Source of the DNA: Streptantibioticus silvisoli
GTDB lineage: Bacteria; Actinomycetota; Actinomycetes; Streptomycetales; Streptomycetaceae
Length of the DNA: 32,641 bases
Assembly: GCF_027947535.2 (NCBI RefSeq)
Contig: NZ_JAAGKO020000070.1
Coordinates: forward strand, 1 to 32,641
Direction: 5' to 3'
The notes under the pieces were generated by a model that searched no databases, had not been told where the DNA came from, and was given only the letters and a program-made list of their open reading frames with translations. The number at the start of each line of letters is the position of its first letter. Within the stretch, counting starts at the first letter, position 1. A program made the translations under genes and the position numbers. Shown in pieces: positions 17,199 through 25,288 of the stretch.

Positions 17199-19013
17199 AT
17201 GTGCGGGATCGTCGGATACATCGGCAAGCGGGACGCCGTGCCGCTGCTGCTGGAGGGCCTGGCCCGGCTGGAGTACCGGGGCTACGACTCGGCGGGCGTG
17301 GCGGTGACCGGCAAGTCCGGCGGCATCCGCACGGTGAAGGCCAAGGGCCGGGTCCGTGAGCTGGAGGCCCAGGTGCCCAAACGCTTCTCCGGCACCACCG
17401 GCATCGCCCACACCCGCTGGGCCACCCACGGCGCGCCCAGCGACGAGAACGCCCACCCGCACCAGGACACCTCCGGCGACGTGGCCGTGGTGCACAACGG
17501 CATCATCGACAACGCCGGCGACCTGCGGGCCCGGCTGACCGCCGAGGGCGTCGGCTTCGCCTCCGAGACCGACACCGAGGTGCTGGCCCACCTGATCGGC
17601 CTGTCCGACGCCGACACGCTGGAGGGCAAGGTCCGCGAGGCGCTGTCCCGGGTCGACGGCACGTACGGGATCGCGGTGCTGCACGCGGCGTTCCCCGACC
17701 GCATCGTGGTGGCCCGCAACGGCTCGCCGGTGGTGCTCGGGCTGGGCGACAACGAGATGTTCGTGGCCTCCGACGTCGCCGCGCTGGTCCGGCACACCCG
17801 GCAGGTCGTCACGCTGGACGACGGCGAGATGGCGACGCTCCAGGCCGGTTCGTACCGCACGTTCACCACCGAGGGCAGCCGGACCGCGAGCGCGCCGACC
17901 ACCATCGAGTGGGACGCCGAGACGTGGGACATGGGCGGCCACGACACGTACATGCACAAGGAGATCCACGAGCAGCCGGAGGCGGTGGACCGGGTACTGC
18001 GCGGCCGGATCGACGACCGGTTCGCCACCGTGCGGCTCGGCGGGCTCGGGATCGACAACCGCGAGGCCCGCGCGGTGCGCCGGGTGAAGATCATCGGCTG
18101 CGGTTCGGCATATCACGCCGGCATGATCGGTGCCCAGTTGATCGAAGAACTGGCCCGTATCCCCGCCGACGCCGAGCCGGCCAGTGAATTCCGCTACCGC
18201 AATCCGGTGGTGGACCCCGACACGCTGTACGTGGCGGTCAGCCAGTCCGGCGAGACCTACGACACGCTGGCCGCGGTGCAGGAGCTCAAGCGCAAGGGCG
18301 CCCGGGTGCTCGGCGTGGTCAACGTGGTCGGCAGCGCCATCGCCCGCGAGACGGACGGCGGCGTCTACGTGCACGCCGGTCCCGAGGTGTGCGTGGTCTC
18401 CACCAAGTGCTTCACCAACACCGCCGTCGCCTTCGCCCTGCTGGCGCTGCACCTGGGCCGGGTGCGGGACCTGTCGGTCGCCGACGGCCGCCGGATCATC
18501 GAGGGCCTGCGCCGGCTTCCGGAACAGCTGTCGGAGATCCTCAAGACGGAGGAGGACATCCGGCGGATCGCGGCGGAGTTCGGCACCGCGCGCAGCATGA
18601 TGTTCGTCGGCCGGGTGCGCGGATACCCGGTGGCCAGGGAGGCCTCGCTGAAGCTCAAGGAGATCTCCTACATCCACGCCGAGGCGTATCCGGCCTCCGA
18701 ACTCAAGCACGGCCCCCTGGCGTTGATCGAGCCGGAGGTGCCCTCGGTGGCGATCGTGCCGAACGACGAACTGCTGGAGAAGAACCGCGCCACCCTGGAG
18801 GAGATCAAGGCCCGCAGTGGCCGGATCCTTGCGGTCGGCCACCAAGATCATCCGATCGCCGACGAGACGATCATCGTCCCGCGCAACGAGCCCGAACTCG
18901 ACCCGATTCTGTTGGGTGTTCCGCTCCAACTGCTCGCGTATCACACCGCGTTGGTGATGGGCCGCGACATCGACAAGCCCCGCAACCTCGCCAAGTCCGT
19001 CACGGTGGAATAG
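17199..19013 (+). CDS. glmS: Glutamine-fructose-6-phosphate aminotransferase
   Basis: A 604-aa enzyme that makes glucosamine-6-phosphate from fructose-6-phosphate and glutamine, the entry to peptidoglycan amino sugars. The N-terminal class II glutaminase starts MCGIVGYIG, where Cys2 becomes the nucleophile, and has RLEYRGYDSAG, HTRWATHG and HNGIIDN. Two SIS isomerase domains follow (SQSGETYDT about 345; PASELKHGPLALIE about 505). The C-terminus ends KPRNLAKSVTVE as usual. GGAGAGGGAGAG precedes the ATG. Streptomycetes often carry two glmS copies; this one lies close to adpA, as I recall for S. coelicolor. No ribozyme is visible in its 75-nt leader. Confidence 0.96.
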   Translation: MCGIVGYIGKRDAVPLLLEGLARLEYRGYDSAGVAVTGKSGGIRTVKAKGRVRELEAQVPKRFSGTTGIAHTRWATHGAPSDENAHPHQDTSGDVAVVHNGIIDNAGDLRARLTAEGVGFASETDTEVLAHLIGLSDADTLEGKVREALSRVDGTYGIAVLHAAFPDRIVVARNGSPVVLGLGDNEMFVASDVAALVRHTRQVVTLDDGEMATLQAGSYRTFTTEGSRTASAPTTIEWDAETWDMGGHDTYMHKEIHEQPEAVDRVLRGRIDDRFATVRLGGLGIDNREARAVRRVKIIGCGSAYHAGMIGAQLIEELARIPADAEPASEFRYRNPVVDPDTLYVAVSQSGETYDTLAAVQELKRKGARVLGVVNVVGSAIARETDGGVYVHAGPEVCVVSTKCFTNTAVAFALLALHLGRVRDLSVADGRRIIEGLRRLPEQLSEILKTEEDIRRIAAEFGTARSMMFVGRVRGYPVAREASLKLKEISYIHAEAYPASELKHGPLALIEPEVPSVAIVPNDELLEKNRATLEEIKARSGRILAVGHQDHPIADETIIVPRNEPELDPILLGVPLQLLAYHTALVMGRDIDKPRNLAKSVTVE

Positions 19014-19031
19014 CCACCCCCAATGCACGCC

Positions 19032-19063
19032 CCCCGGCGCACGATCCCACCCGGGCGCCGGGG
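19032..19063 (+). terminator. 9-bp GC hairpin after glmS
   Basis: CCCCGGCGC and GCGCCGGGG are perfect arms around a 14-nt loop, 18 nt after the glmS stop. No U-tract. Confidence 0.45.
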
Positions 19064-19217
19064 CGCGCGAGCGGGGCTCCACCGGCCGGGCAACGACACC
19101 TCCGGAGGGTCTGACCTGCGTCAACGGCCGTCAGGGGGAGGCCGGTTCGGGGCGGGGTGCGTCTGCCGGGAGGCGGGATGTCCTCCGGAGGTGGGGGCGG
19201 GAGCCTTCAGGGGGAGC

Positions 19218-19370
19218 GGGCTTCGGGGGGACCGCCTTCCGGGGCGAGGGTGCGTCCTCCAGGGGCGGGATGCCCCCCGGGGGCGTGGGCTTCGGGGGGG
19301 AACGTCCTTCGGGGGCGGGGTGCGGGCCTTGTTGGGGCGCGGGCCTTCGGGGGGAACGTCTTCCGGGGTG
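19218..19370. repeat. Three dispersed copies of a ~30-bp G-rich word
   Basis: Copies at about 19218-19246, 19287-19317 and 19341-19370 share GGGC(C)TTCGGGGGG-AACGTCTTCCGGGG with small differences. Plus strand is G-rich. Confidence 0.75.
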
Positions 19371-19649
19371 GGGGTCTCAAGGCTCAGGGCGCGCGTCCTC
19401 AGCCCCTGGGCCGCCTGGCCTTCGACCCTCACCGCGCGCGTCCTCACCCCTGGCCCGCGCGTCCTCAAAACCTCACCCCGCGTCACACCCCGCGTCGCCC
19501 GTCTTCGGCGCCCGGCGCACGCCGCTTCCCTGACCGAATACGGGACTTGCGTGCCCGTCTTCAGGGTCGGCGTGCCCGCTTTCGGGCGTCGGCACGGCAC
19601 GTGGTCGGGCGGCGTTTGGTCGGGTGGGGTGCCGGGCCGGCGGGCCTGC

Positions 19650-20174
19650 CTACGGGATGACGATGACCGGGCGCTGGGCCCGGCGGGCGAGACGGCCGGC
19701 GACGGAGCCGAAGATCTTGCCGATGAGGCCGTGCGTACCGCCGACGACGATGGCGTCGGCGGAGTACTCGCGGCCGACCTCCTCCAGCTCGTGGCAGATG
19801 TCGCCGCCGCGTTCGACGAGGATCCAGGAGACCTCGCCCAGGTAGTCCGCGCAGGCCAACTCCAGGCCCAGGACCTCGGTACGGTGGTCGGGGACGTCGA
19901 CGAAGACCGGTGGTTCGCAGCCCGCCCAGACGGTGGCCGGCAGGCGGTTGGCCACGTGGACGATGATCAGACCGGACCTGGCGCGCCGGGCCATGCCGAT
20001 CCCGTACGCGAGCGCGCGCTCGCTGGAGACCGAGCCGTCGAATCCGACCACGACGCCGTGCTGGAAGGCCGGATCGCAGGCGTGACGTGTCTCGGTCGCC
20101 GGTGTCGGCTCGGCCGCGGTGAAGTCGGCAAGTGGCTTGCCATCGGCGGATTCTGGGTGCTCGTAACCGGCCAT
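19650..20174 (-). CDS. Universal stress protein (UspA family)
   Basis: A 174-aa single-domain UspA protein. The core reads GVVVGFDGSVSSERAL (Asp of the ATP site), then IIVHVANRLP, ADYLGEVSWILVERGGD and the closing segment GGTHGLIGKIFGSVAGRL. The nucleotide loop is present but three residues shorter than the usual G-x2-G-x9-G(S/T) spacing, so ATP binding may differ. From memory, a very similar protein lies upstream of adpA in other streptomycetes. The ATG at 20174 matches those homologues' N-terminus (MAGYEHPE); a GTG at 20240 would add 22 residues. Neither start has a strong ribosome site. It is divergent from adpA. Confidence 0.85.
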   Translation of the reverse strand: MAGYEHPESADGKPLADFTAAEPTPATETRHACDPAFQHGVVVGFDGSVSSERALAYGIGMARRARSGLIIVHVANRLPATVWAGCEPPVFVDVPDHRTEVLGLELACADYLGEVSWILVERGGDICHELEEVGREYSADAIVVGGTHGLIGKIFGSVAGRLARRAQRPVIVIP

Positions 20175-21198
20175 GAGGGGCGTTTTCGGCGAGGGCGGCG
20201 CCGGGGCGTCGCCGGTGCGGACATGGACAGCGGTGGTCACGGGCCCGACCGACAATGGCCGGTAAGGGCGTTGCCCACCCGCTACCTCCAGGGTACGGCG
20301 GCGGGGTATCCCTGCACAGGTGCGCCGGGGTAATCCGTCCGGGTGCTTGTACCCGAAGTTTCCAGGAGGATGCCGGACGAAGCCGCGAAGCGCAACGCCC
20401 CCAACACGGTGCGATGCGGGTATTCCGTACCCCTGGGCGACTCGTGGGTAACCTCCGCACGCCGACGTTTTCCGGCGGTCGGTGAGAGCGCTCTCCGCAG
20501 CACGCGGCGACCACCGGCCGTCTTCCGGCCGATCGGTCGCCCCCGACCCCCGCGCCCGGCGCGCCGGCCCGCGGGGACCACCACCGCCGCGCACCCCGCA
20601 CGCCGGCCGGCCCGCTCGGGCCGCCGGGGAAGCCGCAGCGTACGCGGTGCGTCAACGTTGGCATAGCGGACCGGCCGTCCGGTTGCCGCGGGGCGGCGGC
20701 GCGGCCGGACAGCACGGCGCCGCGGGGCCGGCCCGGACCGTCCGCCGGGAGCCGCGCCCGACCGTCCCACGAGCCGCCCGCAGGGGCGCACGAGGGGCGC
20801 GCACAAGCACCCCGAACGCCCCTACGGCGCACCCACCGGCACACCGGCAATTTCGGTATCGGTTTTCGGCCAACTTCCCACCACTGCGCCCCCCGTACCA
20901 CCACACTCCCCCAACACCCCTTCCACCTGCGGCAATCACCGTCGGTACGGGGCTGGAAGCCCGCTGCGGCGGGGAGTTGCGGCCACCGCCGGCTGAGGCG
21001 TACTTCCCAGCGACGCAGGTGAGTGCAACGCTTCGTGATCGAATGCTTCGCGCCACGTGGCCATGTCGCCTAAGTGCCGGATGGTGAACTTGGCACCTCG
21101 ACCACACCGGACGCAGTAGATTCGATCTTGGGTAACACGGCGGGGGAAACGTGCAGTACCGAAAGGACGTTGCGTCGACCGAGGGGGGCTCTTCCGCC
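20175..21198. other. Long divergent region upstream of adpA
   Basis: About 1 kb without a supported gene, containing the usp and adpA promoters. A long regulatory leader is usual for adpA. Seen here: an imperfect inverted repeat (AAGTGCC at 21072-21078, GGCACCT at 21092-21098), a TAGATT -10-like hexamer at 21117-21122 without a matching -35, and GCTTCG at 21030-21035 and 21045-21050. The AdpA-like site at 21046-21055 is listed separately. Confidence 0.5.
21046..21055 (-). promoter_or_regulatory. Candidate AdpA binding site
   Basis: On the minus strand TGGCGCGAAG matches 9 of 10 positions of the AdpA consensus TGGCSNGWWY. It lies about 145 bp upstream of adpA, whose product controls its own gene in studied species. 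A second, weaker match (TGGCCGAAAA, 8/10) lies near 20867-20876. Confidence 0.3.
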
Positions 21199-22560
21199 AT
21201 GACCCAGGACTCCAGGACCGGTACGGCGACGGAGATCGCGCCGTCCCCTCGCACTCCGGTGCAGGCCTCCGGTGCCACCACCGCCACGCTGCCGGGCCGC
21301 AAGCTGTCCGCGCGGCGGCGCAAGGAGATCGTCGCCGTGCTGCTGTTCAGCGGCGGCCCGATCTTCGAAAGCTCCATTCCGCTTTCCGTCTTCGGCGTGG
21401 ACCGGCAGGACGCCGGAGTGCCGCGCTACCGGCTGCTGGTGTGCGCCGGCGAGGACGGACCGCTGCGTACCACCGGCGGCCTCGAACTGAGCGCGCCGTA
21501 CGGGATCGAGGCGATCGGCCGTGCCGGGACCGTGGTGGTCCCCGCCTGGCGGTCCATCTCCCACCTGCCGCCGGCCTCCGCGCTCAACGCGCTGCGCCGG
21601 GCGCACGAGGAGGGCGCGCGGATCATCGGCCTGTGCACCGGCGCCTTCGTGCTGGCGGCCGCCGGGCTGCTCGACGGCCGGCCGGCCACCACGCACTGGA
21701 TGTACGCCCCGACGCTGGCCAAGCGGTACCCGTCGGTCCATGTGGACCCGCGCGAGCTGTTCGTGGACGACGGCGACATCCTCACCTCGGCCGGCACCGC
21801 CGCCGGGATCGACCTGTGCCTGCACGTGGTGCGCACCGACCACGGCGCGGACGCCGCGAACGCGCTGGCCCGCAGACTGGTCGTGCCGCCGCGGCGCACC
21901 GGCGGCCAGGAGCGGTACCTCGACCGTTCCTTACCGGAGGAGATCGGCGGGGATCCACTGGCCGAGGTCGTCGCCTGGGCGCTGGAACACCTGCACGAGC
22001 AGTTCGACGTCGAGACGCTGGCCGCCCGCGCGTACATGAGCCGCCGCACCTTCGACCGGCGGTTCCGTTCGCTGACCGGCAGCGCGCCGCTCCAGTGGCT
22101 GATCACCCAGCGGGTCCTCCAGGCGCAGCGCCTGCTGGAAACCTCCGACTACTCGGTGGACGAGGTGGCGGGCCGGTGCGGTTTCCGGTCCCCGGTCGCG
22201 CTGCGCGGGCACTTCCGCCGCCAGCTGGGCTCGTCGCCCGCCTCGTACCGCACCGCGTTCCGGCAGCGCCGGCCGCAGGACGCCGAACGGACCGAGCGCA
22301 CGGACCGGCCGGTGCGCGGTGAGGCGCTGCCGCACCAGCGCAGGTCGCCCTCCGCTTCCGGCGCCACCGCCCCGGGCGCCGGGGAGGACGGACAGGTCCG
22401 GACGGACTCCGAGCTGTACTCGGTCCGGCTGGCCGACCAGCACGGCCGGACCGAAGCGCAGCACGGCCGGGCCGACGCGCTGGACTTCACCGGCGTGGCC
22501 CGGCTGCGTACCGACCGCAGCACGCCCATGCCAGGTCAGCGGGATCGCCCCGTAGGGTGA
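21199..22560 (+). CDS. adpA: Global developmental regulator AdpA
   Basis: A 453-aa AraC/XylS regulator with an N-terminal DJ-1/PfpI (GATase1-like) dimerisation domain (about 28-220; [36 protein letters not shown]) and a C-terminal HTH domain (about 255-350; [36 protein letters not shown]). Both are nearly identical to the S. griseus and S. coelicolor proteins as I remember them. AdpA activates genes for aerial growth and secondary metabolism. Leu245 (21931-21933), between the domains, is TTA, so translation depends on the bldA tRNA. The ATG at 21199 follows GAGGGGGG; an in-frame ATG at 21151 would add 16 unconserved residues. The protein is about 48 aa longer than S. griseus AdpA (405 aa), mostly a Gln/Arg/Ala-rich tail. 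Confidence 0.97.
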   Translation: MTQDSRTGTATEIAPSPRTPVQASGATTATLPGRKLSARRRKEIVAVLLFSGGPIFESSIPLSVFGVDRQDAGVPRYRLLVCAGEDGPLRTTGGLELSAPYGIEAIGRAGTVVVPAWRSISHLPPASALNALRRAHEEGARIIGLCTGAFVLAAAGLLDGRPATTHWMYAPTLAKRYPSVHVDPRELFVDDGDILTSAGTAAGIDLCLHVVRTDHGADAANALARRLVVPPRRTGGQERYLDRSLPEEIGGDPLAEVVAWALEHLHEQFDVETLAARAYMSRRTFDRRFRSLTGSAPLQWLITQRVLQAQRLLETSDYSVDEVAGRCGFRSPVALRGHFRRQLGSSPASYRTAFRQRRPQDAERTERTDRPVRGEALPHQRRSPSASGATAPGAGEDGQVRTDSELYSVRLADQHGRTEAQHGRADALDFTGVARLRTDRSTPMPGQRDRPVG

Positions 22561-22565
22561 CCCCC

Positions 22566-23174
22566 ATGAATGACCGCATGGTGTGGATCGACTGCGAGAT
22601 GACCGGGCTGTCCCTGCGCGACGACGCGCTGATCGAGGTGGCCGCCCTCGTCACCGACTCCGAGCTGAACATCCTCGGAGACGGGGTGGACATCGTTATC
22701 TCCCCGCCCGCCGAGGCGCTGGAGACGATGCCGGACGTGGTTCGGCAGATGCACACCTCGTCCGGTCTGCTGGAGGAGCTGGCCGGAGGCACCACGCTGG
22801 CCGACGCCGAGGCCCGGGTACTCGACTTCGTGCGCGAGTTCGTCAAGGAGCCCCGCAAGGCACCGCTGTGCGGGAACTCGGTCGGGACCGACCGCGGCTT
22901 CCTGGCGCGTGACATGCCCACGTTGGAGCAGCACCTGCACTACCGGATCGTGGACGTCTCCTCGGTCAAGGAGCTGTCGCGGCGCTGGTACCCGCGGGCG
23001 TACTTCAACAGCCCGCCGAAGAACGGCAACCACCGCGCGCTCGCCGACATCCGGGAGAGCATCGCGGAACTGCGGTACTACCGGGAGGCCGTCTTCGTGC
23101 CCAAGCCCGGCCCGGACACCGAGACCGCGCGGGCCATCGCCGCACGTCACACCCTGCCCGCCACCCCCCACTGA
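22566..23174 (+). CDS. ornA: Oligoribonuclease
   Basis: A 202-aa DEDDh 3'-5' exoribonuclease that degrades di- and oligonucleotides, including the linear product of c-di-GMP. The four acidic/His positions are visible: Asp and Glu in WIDCEMTG, Asp in [13 protein letters not shown], and His/Asp in [11 protein letters not shown]. Streptomycete homologues begin [14 protein letters not shown], matching ATG 22566, which follows AGGGTGA. A GTG at 22557 overlapping the adpA stop is possible too. It is 5 nt from the adpA stop, so it is co-transcribed with adpA at least in part; in S. griseus ornA also has its own promoter. Confidence 0.97.
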   Translation: MNDRMVWIDCEMTGLSLRDDALIEVAALVTDSELNILGDGVDIVISPPAEALETMPDVVRQMHTSSGLLEELAGGTTLADAEARVLDFVREFVKEPRKAPLCGNSVGTDRGFLARDMPTLEQHLHYRIVDVSSVKELSRRWYPRAYFNSPPKNGNHRALADIRESIAELRYYREAVFVPKPGPDTETARAIAARHTLPATPH

Positions 23175-23282
23175 ACCGTTCCGCCCACCGCCGTCCGCCC
23201 GCCCTCCGGCCGCCGGGCGGGTCGTCGGCGACCCCCGCGGCGACGCGCGGGACGGCGGGAGCGAGCATCGCCCGAAACCCTG

Positions 23283-23288
23283 TACACT
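23283..23288 (+). promoter_or_regulatory. -10 box for tRNA-His
   Basis: TACACT (preceded by TG) about 31 nt before the mature 5' end. The expected -35 position has no clear TTGAC. Confidence 0.35.
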
Positions 23289-23318
23289 CTTTCTCGCCGG
23301 TAGAAAACAGCCGGACGC

Positions 23319-23392
23319 GGTGGATGTAGCTCAGCAGGTAGAGCACCTGGTTGTGGTCCAGGATGTCGCGGGTTCGAGCCCCGTCATTCACC
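23319..23392 (+). tRNA. tRNA-His (GTG anticodon)
   Basis: A complete cloverleaf. Acceptor arm GTGGATG pairs with CATTCAC. The anticodon arm is CCTGG-TTGTGGT-CCAGG with anticodon GTG, and the T arm contains GGTTCGAGCC. The extra G at position -1 (23319) opposite discriminator C (23392) is the tRNA-His identity pair. CCA is not encoded. Confidence 0.97.
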
Positions 23393-23400
23393 CTGCGAAG

Positions 23401-23438
23401 CAAGGCCCCTGATCTGCGGAAACGCAGCAGGGGCCTTG
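23401..23438 (+). terminator. Strong terminator behind tRNA-His
   Basis: CAAGGCCCCTG (23401-23411) pairs with CAGGGGCCTTG (23428-23438). An inner CTGCG-GAAA-CGCAG extends the stem, with only AT unpaired. TTCGTT follows. This is the best intrinsic terminator in the window. Confidence 0.92.
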
Positions 23439-23540
23439 TTCGTTCCCGGGGTCTTTGTTCTCCCCGGGGCTTTGTTCGTTTCCCGGCCCTGTTCGTTCCG
23501 GGGGCCTTGTTCGTTTCCCGGGCCCTGGTCGTTTCCCGGG
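23436..23540. repeat. 18-bp tandem repeat, six copies, starting in the tRNA terminator
   Basis: Units of about TTGTTCGTTTCCCGGGGC begin at 23436, 23454, 23472, 23489, 23507 and 23525. The first unit starts within the 3' arm of the terminator. The array lies between convergent genes. Open frames across it code for simple 6-residue repeats and are not considered real. Confidence 0.88.
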
Positions 23541-23674
23541 AGTGCCGGGGCTCCGATGTCGCGGAGTCCCGGCGTTCCAGCTTTCCAACGTGCAGACGAT
23601 CCGGCGCTACGGAGTTACGGCGCCGGCGTTACGGCGCCACCGTTGCGGCGTTCCCGGGCGGCCCGGTCGCCGAA

Positions 23675-23697
23675 GGCCCGGACCAGTGGCCCGGGCC
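23675..23697 (-). terminator. Hairpin after the LAS-type peptidase gene
   Basis: GGCCCGG and CCGGGCC, perfect 7-bp arms around 9 nt, 22 nt behind the minus-strand stop at 23720. No U-tract. Confidence 0.45.
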
Positions 23698-23719
23698 GGC
23701 GAACGGGCCGGTGAACGGA

Positions 23720-24199
23720 TCAGTAGACGGTGATGTCCCAGTGGTTGCCCTCGTCGCAGTAGAGGTTGCCGGACGCGGCCTCCCACTGCGGGTAGCCGTC
23801 GCCGCGGAGGCCGATGTACGTGAAGTCGTTGTGGACATAGCCGTCGATGCACGAGTTGTGCGCGATGTCGACCTTGTAGCCGTTGTAGTGGCTGTAGGTG
23901 CCGGAGGCGTGGCCGACCTCGGTGCCGCCGGTGATGTTGATGGCGCAGCCGCTGGCGCCCTTGAGCGTGATGATCGCGTCGACCGTGCCGGAGTTGATCT
24001 GGTCGAACGACGTACAGGTGGAGTTGGAACGGGTCGTGCAGTTGCCGCTGGAGCTCCAGGTGATGCCGGCGGCCTTGAACTTCGCAGCGGCAGCCGCCTG
24101 GGTCATCTTGGTACCGCTGGCGTGGGCGGCGGGTGCGACCAGGCCGACGGTGGCGACCGCCGCGAGCAGCGCGGGCGCGAGCAACTTGCGCATGACCAT
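23720..24199 (-). CDS. Secreted LAS-type (M15-like) metallopeptidase homologue
   Basis: A 159-aa secreted protein. A signal peptide (MRKLLAPALLAAV) ends at about AHA-S (residue 27). The mature part begins KMTQAAAAAKFKAAGITWSS. The motif SHYNGYKVD has H104 and D111 in the H-x6-D spacing of LAS peptidases (VanX, M15). EGNHWD near the end has E150 and H153, matching the catalytic Glu-x-x-His. All three zinc ligands and the general base thus appear present, so a D-Ala-D-Ala or muramyl-peptide hydrolase is plausible but unproven. Five Cys (54, 62, 85, 117, 148) suggest disulfides. The ATG at 24199 follows AGGAGG at 5 nt; a second ATG at 24193 is 11 nt away. It is divergent from the rhomboid gene. 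Confidence 0.75.
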   Translation of the reverse strand: MVMRKLLAPALLAAVATVGLVAPAAHASGTKMTQAAAAAKFKAAGITWSSSGNCTTRSNSTCTSFDQINSGTVDAIITLKGASGCAINITGGTEVGHASGTYSHYNGYKVDIAHNSCIDGYVHNDFTYIGLRGDGYPQWEAASGNLYCDEGNHWDITVY

Positions 24200-24270
24200 T
24201 TTTTCCTCCTGCTGAGCCGGTTCGTGAAGTGGTCTTGGCTCTCCCCGACACCGCCGACCTCGAAACAGAT

Positions 24271-24309
24271 CTGACAGGAACACGCCAATGCAACCGTTCC
24301 GCTTGTCAG
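24271..24309. promoter_or_regulatory. Interrupted inverted repeat between divergent genes
   Basis: CTGACAGGAAC (24271-24281) faces GTTCC-GCT-TGTCAG (24296-24309): 6 + 5 matching base pairs with a 3-nt interruption. It lies in the shared promoter region of the peptidase and rhomboid genes. A TAGAGT -10-like box for the plus strand is at 24320-24325. Confidence 0.4.
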
Positions 24310-24373
24310 AGGTGGTCCGTAGAGTTCGCGGTGGTGGGTGGCGATAGGTCCACCCTCGGGGTCGGGAGGCGTG

Positions 24374-25105
24374 GTGGACGCGGAGGAGATGATCGCGGAG
24401 GCCCGCAAGGCGTTCTTCGTGATGTTCGGATTCCTGGCGGTCGTCTGGGTGATCCAGATCGTCAACTGGGCCGACCACTACGCCCTGTCGCAGGAATACG
24501 GAGTGATCGGACACCGGCCGGGCCGGCTCGCCGACATCTTCACCTCGCCCTTCCTGCACTGGAGCTGGGCCCACATCGAGAGCAACTCCGGCCCGCTGTT
24601 CATCTTCGGCTTCCTGGCCGCCTACCGGGGCGTCACCCGCTTTCTGGGGCTGAGCGCGCTGGTGGTGGTCACCAGCGGGCTGGCGGTCTGGTTCTTCCAG
24701 GGCGGCGACGTCGACACGGTCGGCGCGAGCGGCCTGATCTTCGGCTACTTCGGCTACGTGGTGGTGCGCGGCCTGTTCGACCGGCACCTGATCGACACGC
24801 TGATCGGCGTCGTGATGGCCGCGTCCTTCGCCTACCTGCTCACCGTGGCGATACCCGGCACCCCCGGGGTGAGCTGGCTGGGCCACCTGGGCGGACTGGT
24901 CGGCGGCGTCGCGGGCGGCTGGATCTTCCGCGACCGCACCCGCAACGCCGCCCGCCCGTACGGCGGTTCGGGCTCCGCGGGCTCCGGCGGTCCCGGCGCG
25001 TCCTTCGACGACCCCTCCCCCGGCCGGCACCTCCCGGCCCGCCCCGGCGACGGCGACACCCGGGCGGACCTGCACAAGGAACTCGGCGACCTGGGCCTGC
25101 TGTAG
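24374..25105 (+). CDS. Rhomboid-family intramembrane serine protease
   Basis: About 243 aa with six predicted membrane helices: FFVMFGFLAVVWVIQIV, then GPLFIFGFLAAYRG, LSALVVVTSGLAVWFF, GLIFGYFGYVVVRGL, LIGVVMAASFAYLLTV and GGLVGGVAGGWIF. The catalytic dyad is Ser119 in GASGLIFGY and His171 in WLGHLGGLVGG; HIESNSGP in loop 1/TM2 fits the conserved H-x3-N. The C-terminal tail is Gly/Pro-rich and cytoplasmic. The start is uncertain: GGGAGG favours GTG 24374, but GTG 24371, GTG 24338 and ATG 24389 are in frame. Its substrates are unknown. The following 1 kb is repeat DNA. Confidence 0.9.
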   Translation: MDAEEMIAEARKAFFVMFGFLAVVWVIQIVNWADHYALSQEYGVIGHRPGRLADIFTSPFLHWSWAHIESNSGPLFIFGFLAAYRGVTRFLGLSALVVVTSGLAVWFFQGGDVDTVGASGLIFGYFGYVVVRGLFDRHLIDTLIGVVMAASFAYLLTVAIPGTPGVSWLGHLGGLVGGVAGGWIFRDRTRNAARPYGGSGSAGSGGPGASFDDPSPGRHLPARPGDGDTRADLHKELGDLGLL

Positions 25106-25109
25106 CCGG

Positions 25110-25286
25110 CCGGCGGGGGTGGTATCCGCCGGCGGGGGTGGCGTCCGCCGGCGGGACTCGGCGTGGGCGGTCGGGAGGACGGGGGTCGCCGGTTGCCGGC
25201 GGACGGCGGCGCTCGGGCGGGCGGGCGTTGCCGGCTGCTGGCGGCGCTCGGATCGGCGGGCGTTGCCGTGTGCCGGCGGCGCCCGG
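25110..25286. repeat. 19-bp and 35-bp tandem arrays behind the rhomboid gene
   Basis: CCGGCGGGGGTGG-like units at 25110, 25129 and 25148 (19-bp period). Then GGCGGCGCTCGG units at 25205, 25240 and 25275 (35-bp period), with the intervening GGCGGGCGTTGCCG also repeated. Confidence 0.8.
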
Positions 25287-25288
25287 GG

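Larger units (their letters stand above)
19014..19649. other. Convergent intergenic region rich in repeats
   Basis: 636 bp between the glmS and usp stops, with no convincing gene. It begins with a hairpin, then a G-rich stretch with three copies of a 30-bp word, then a C-rich stretch with four GCGCGTCCTCA-like words (about 19398-19470). An open minus-strand frame of 159 codons crosses it but is Pro/Arg low-complexity and repeat-driven. Confidence 0.75.

Noticed and set aside
17172-19124. 650-codon open frame antisense to glmS
   Set aside because: Shadow of glmS; composition is Gly/Val/Arg/Asp-rich and has no domain.
19121-19600. 159-codon Pro/Arg-rich minus-strand frame in the convergent gap
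   Set aside because: Driven by repeats and low complexity; no ribosome site or homology-like motif.
21061-21122. A-factor-receptor (ARE) type operator or defined adpA promoter
   Set aside because: Only an imperfect inverted repeat and a lone TAGATT were seen; no match good enough to call.
23388-23588. 66-codon minus-strand frame with PGNEQ-type repeats
   Set aside because: Produced by the 18-bp array and overlapping a tRNA terminator; no start context.
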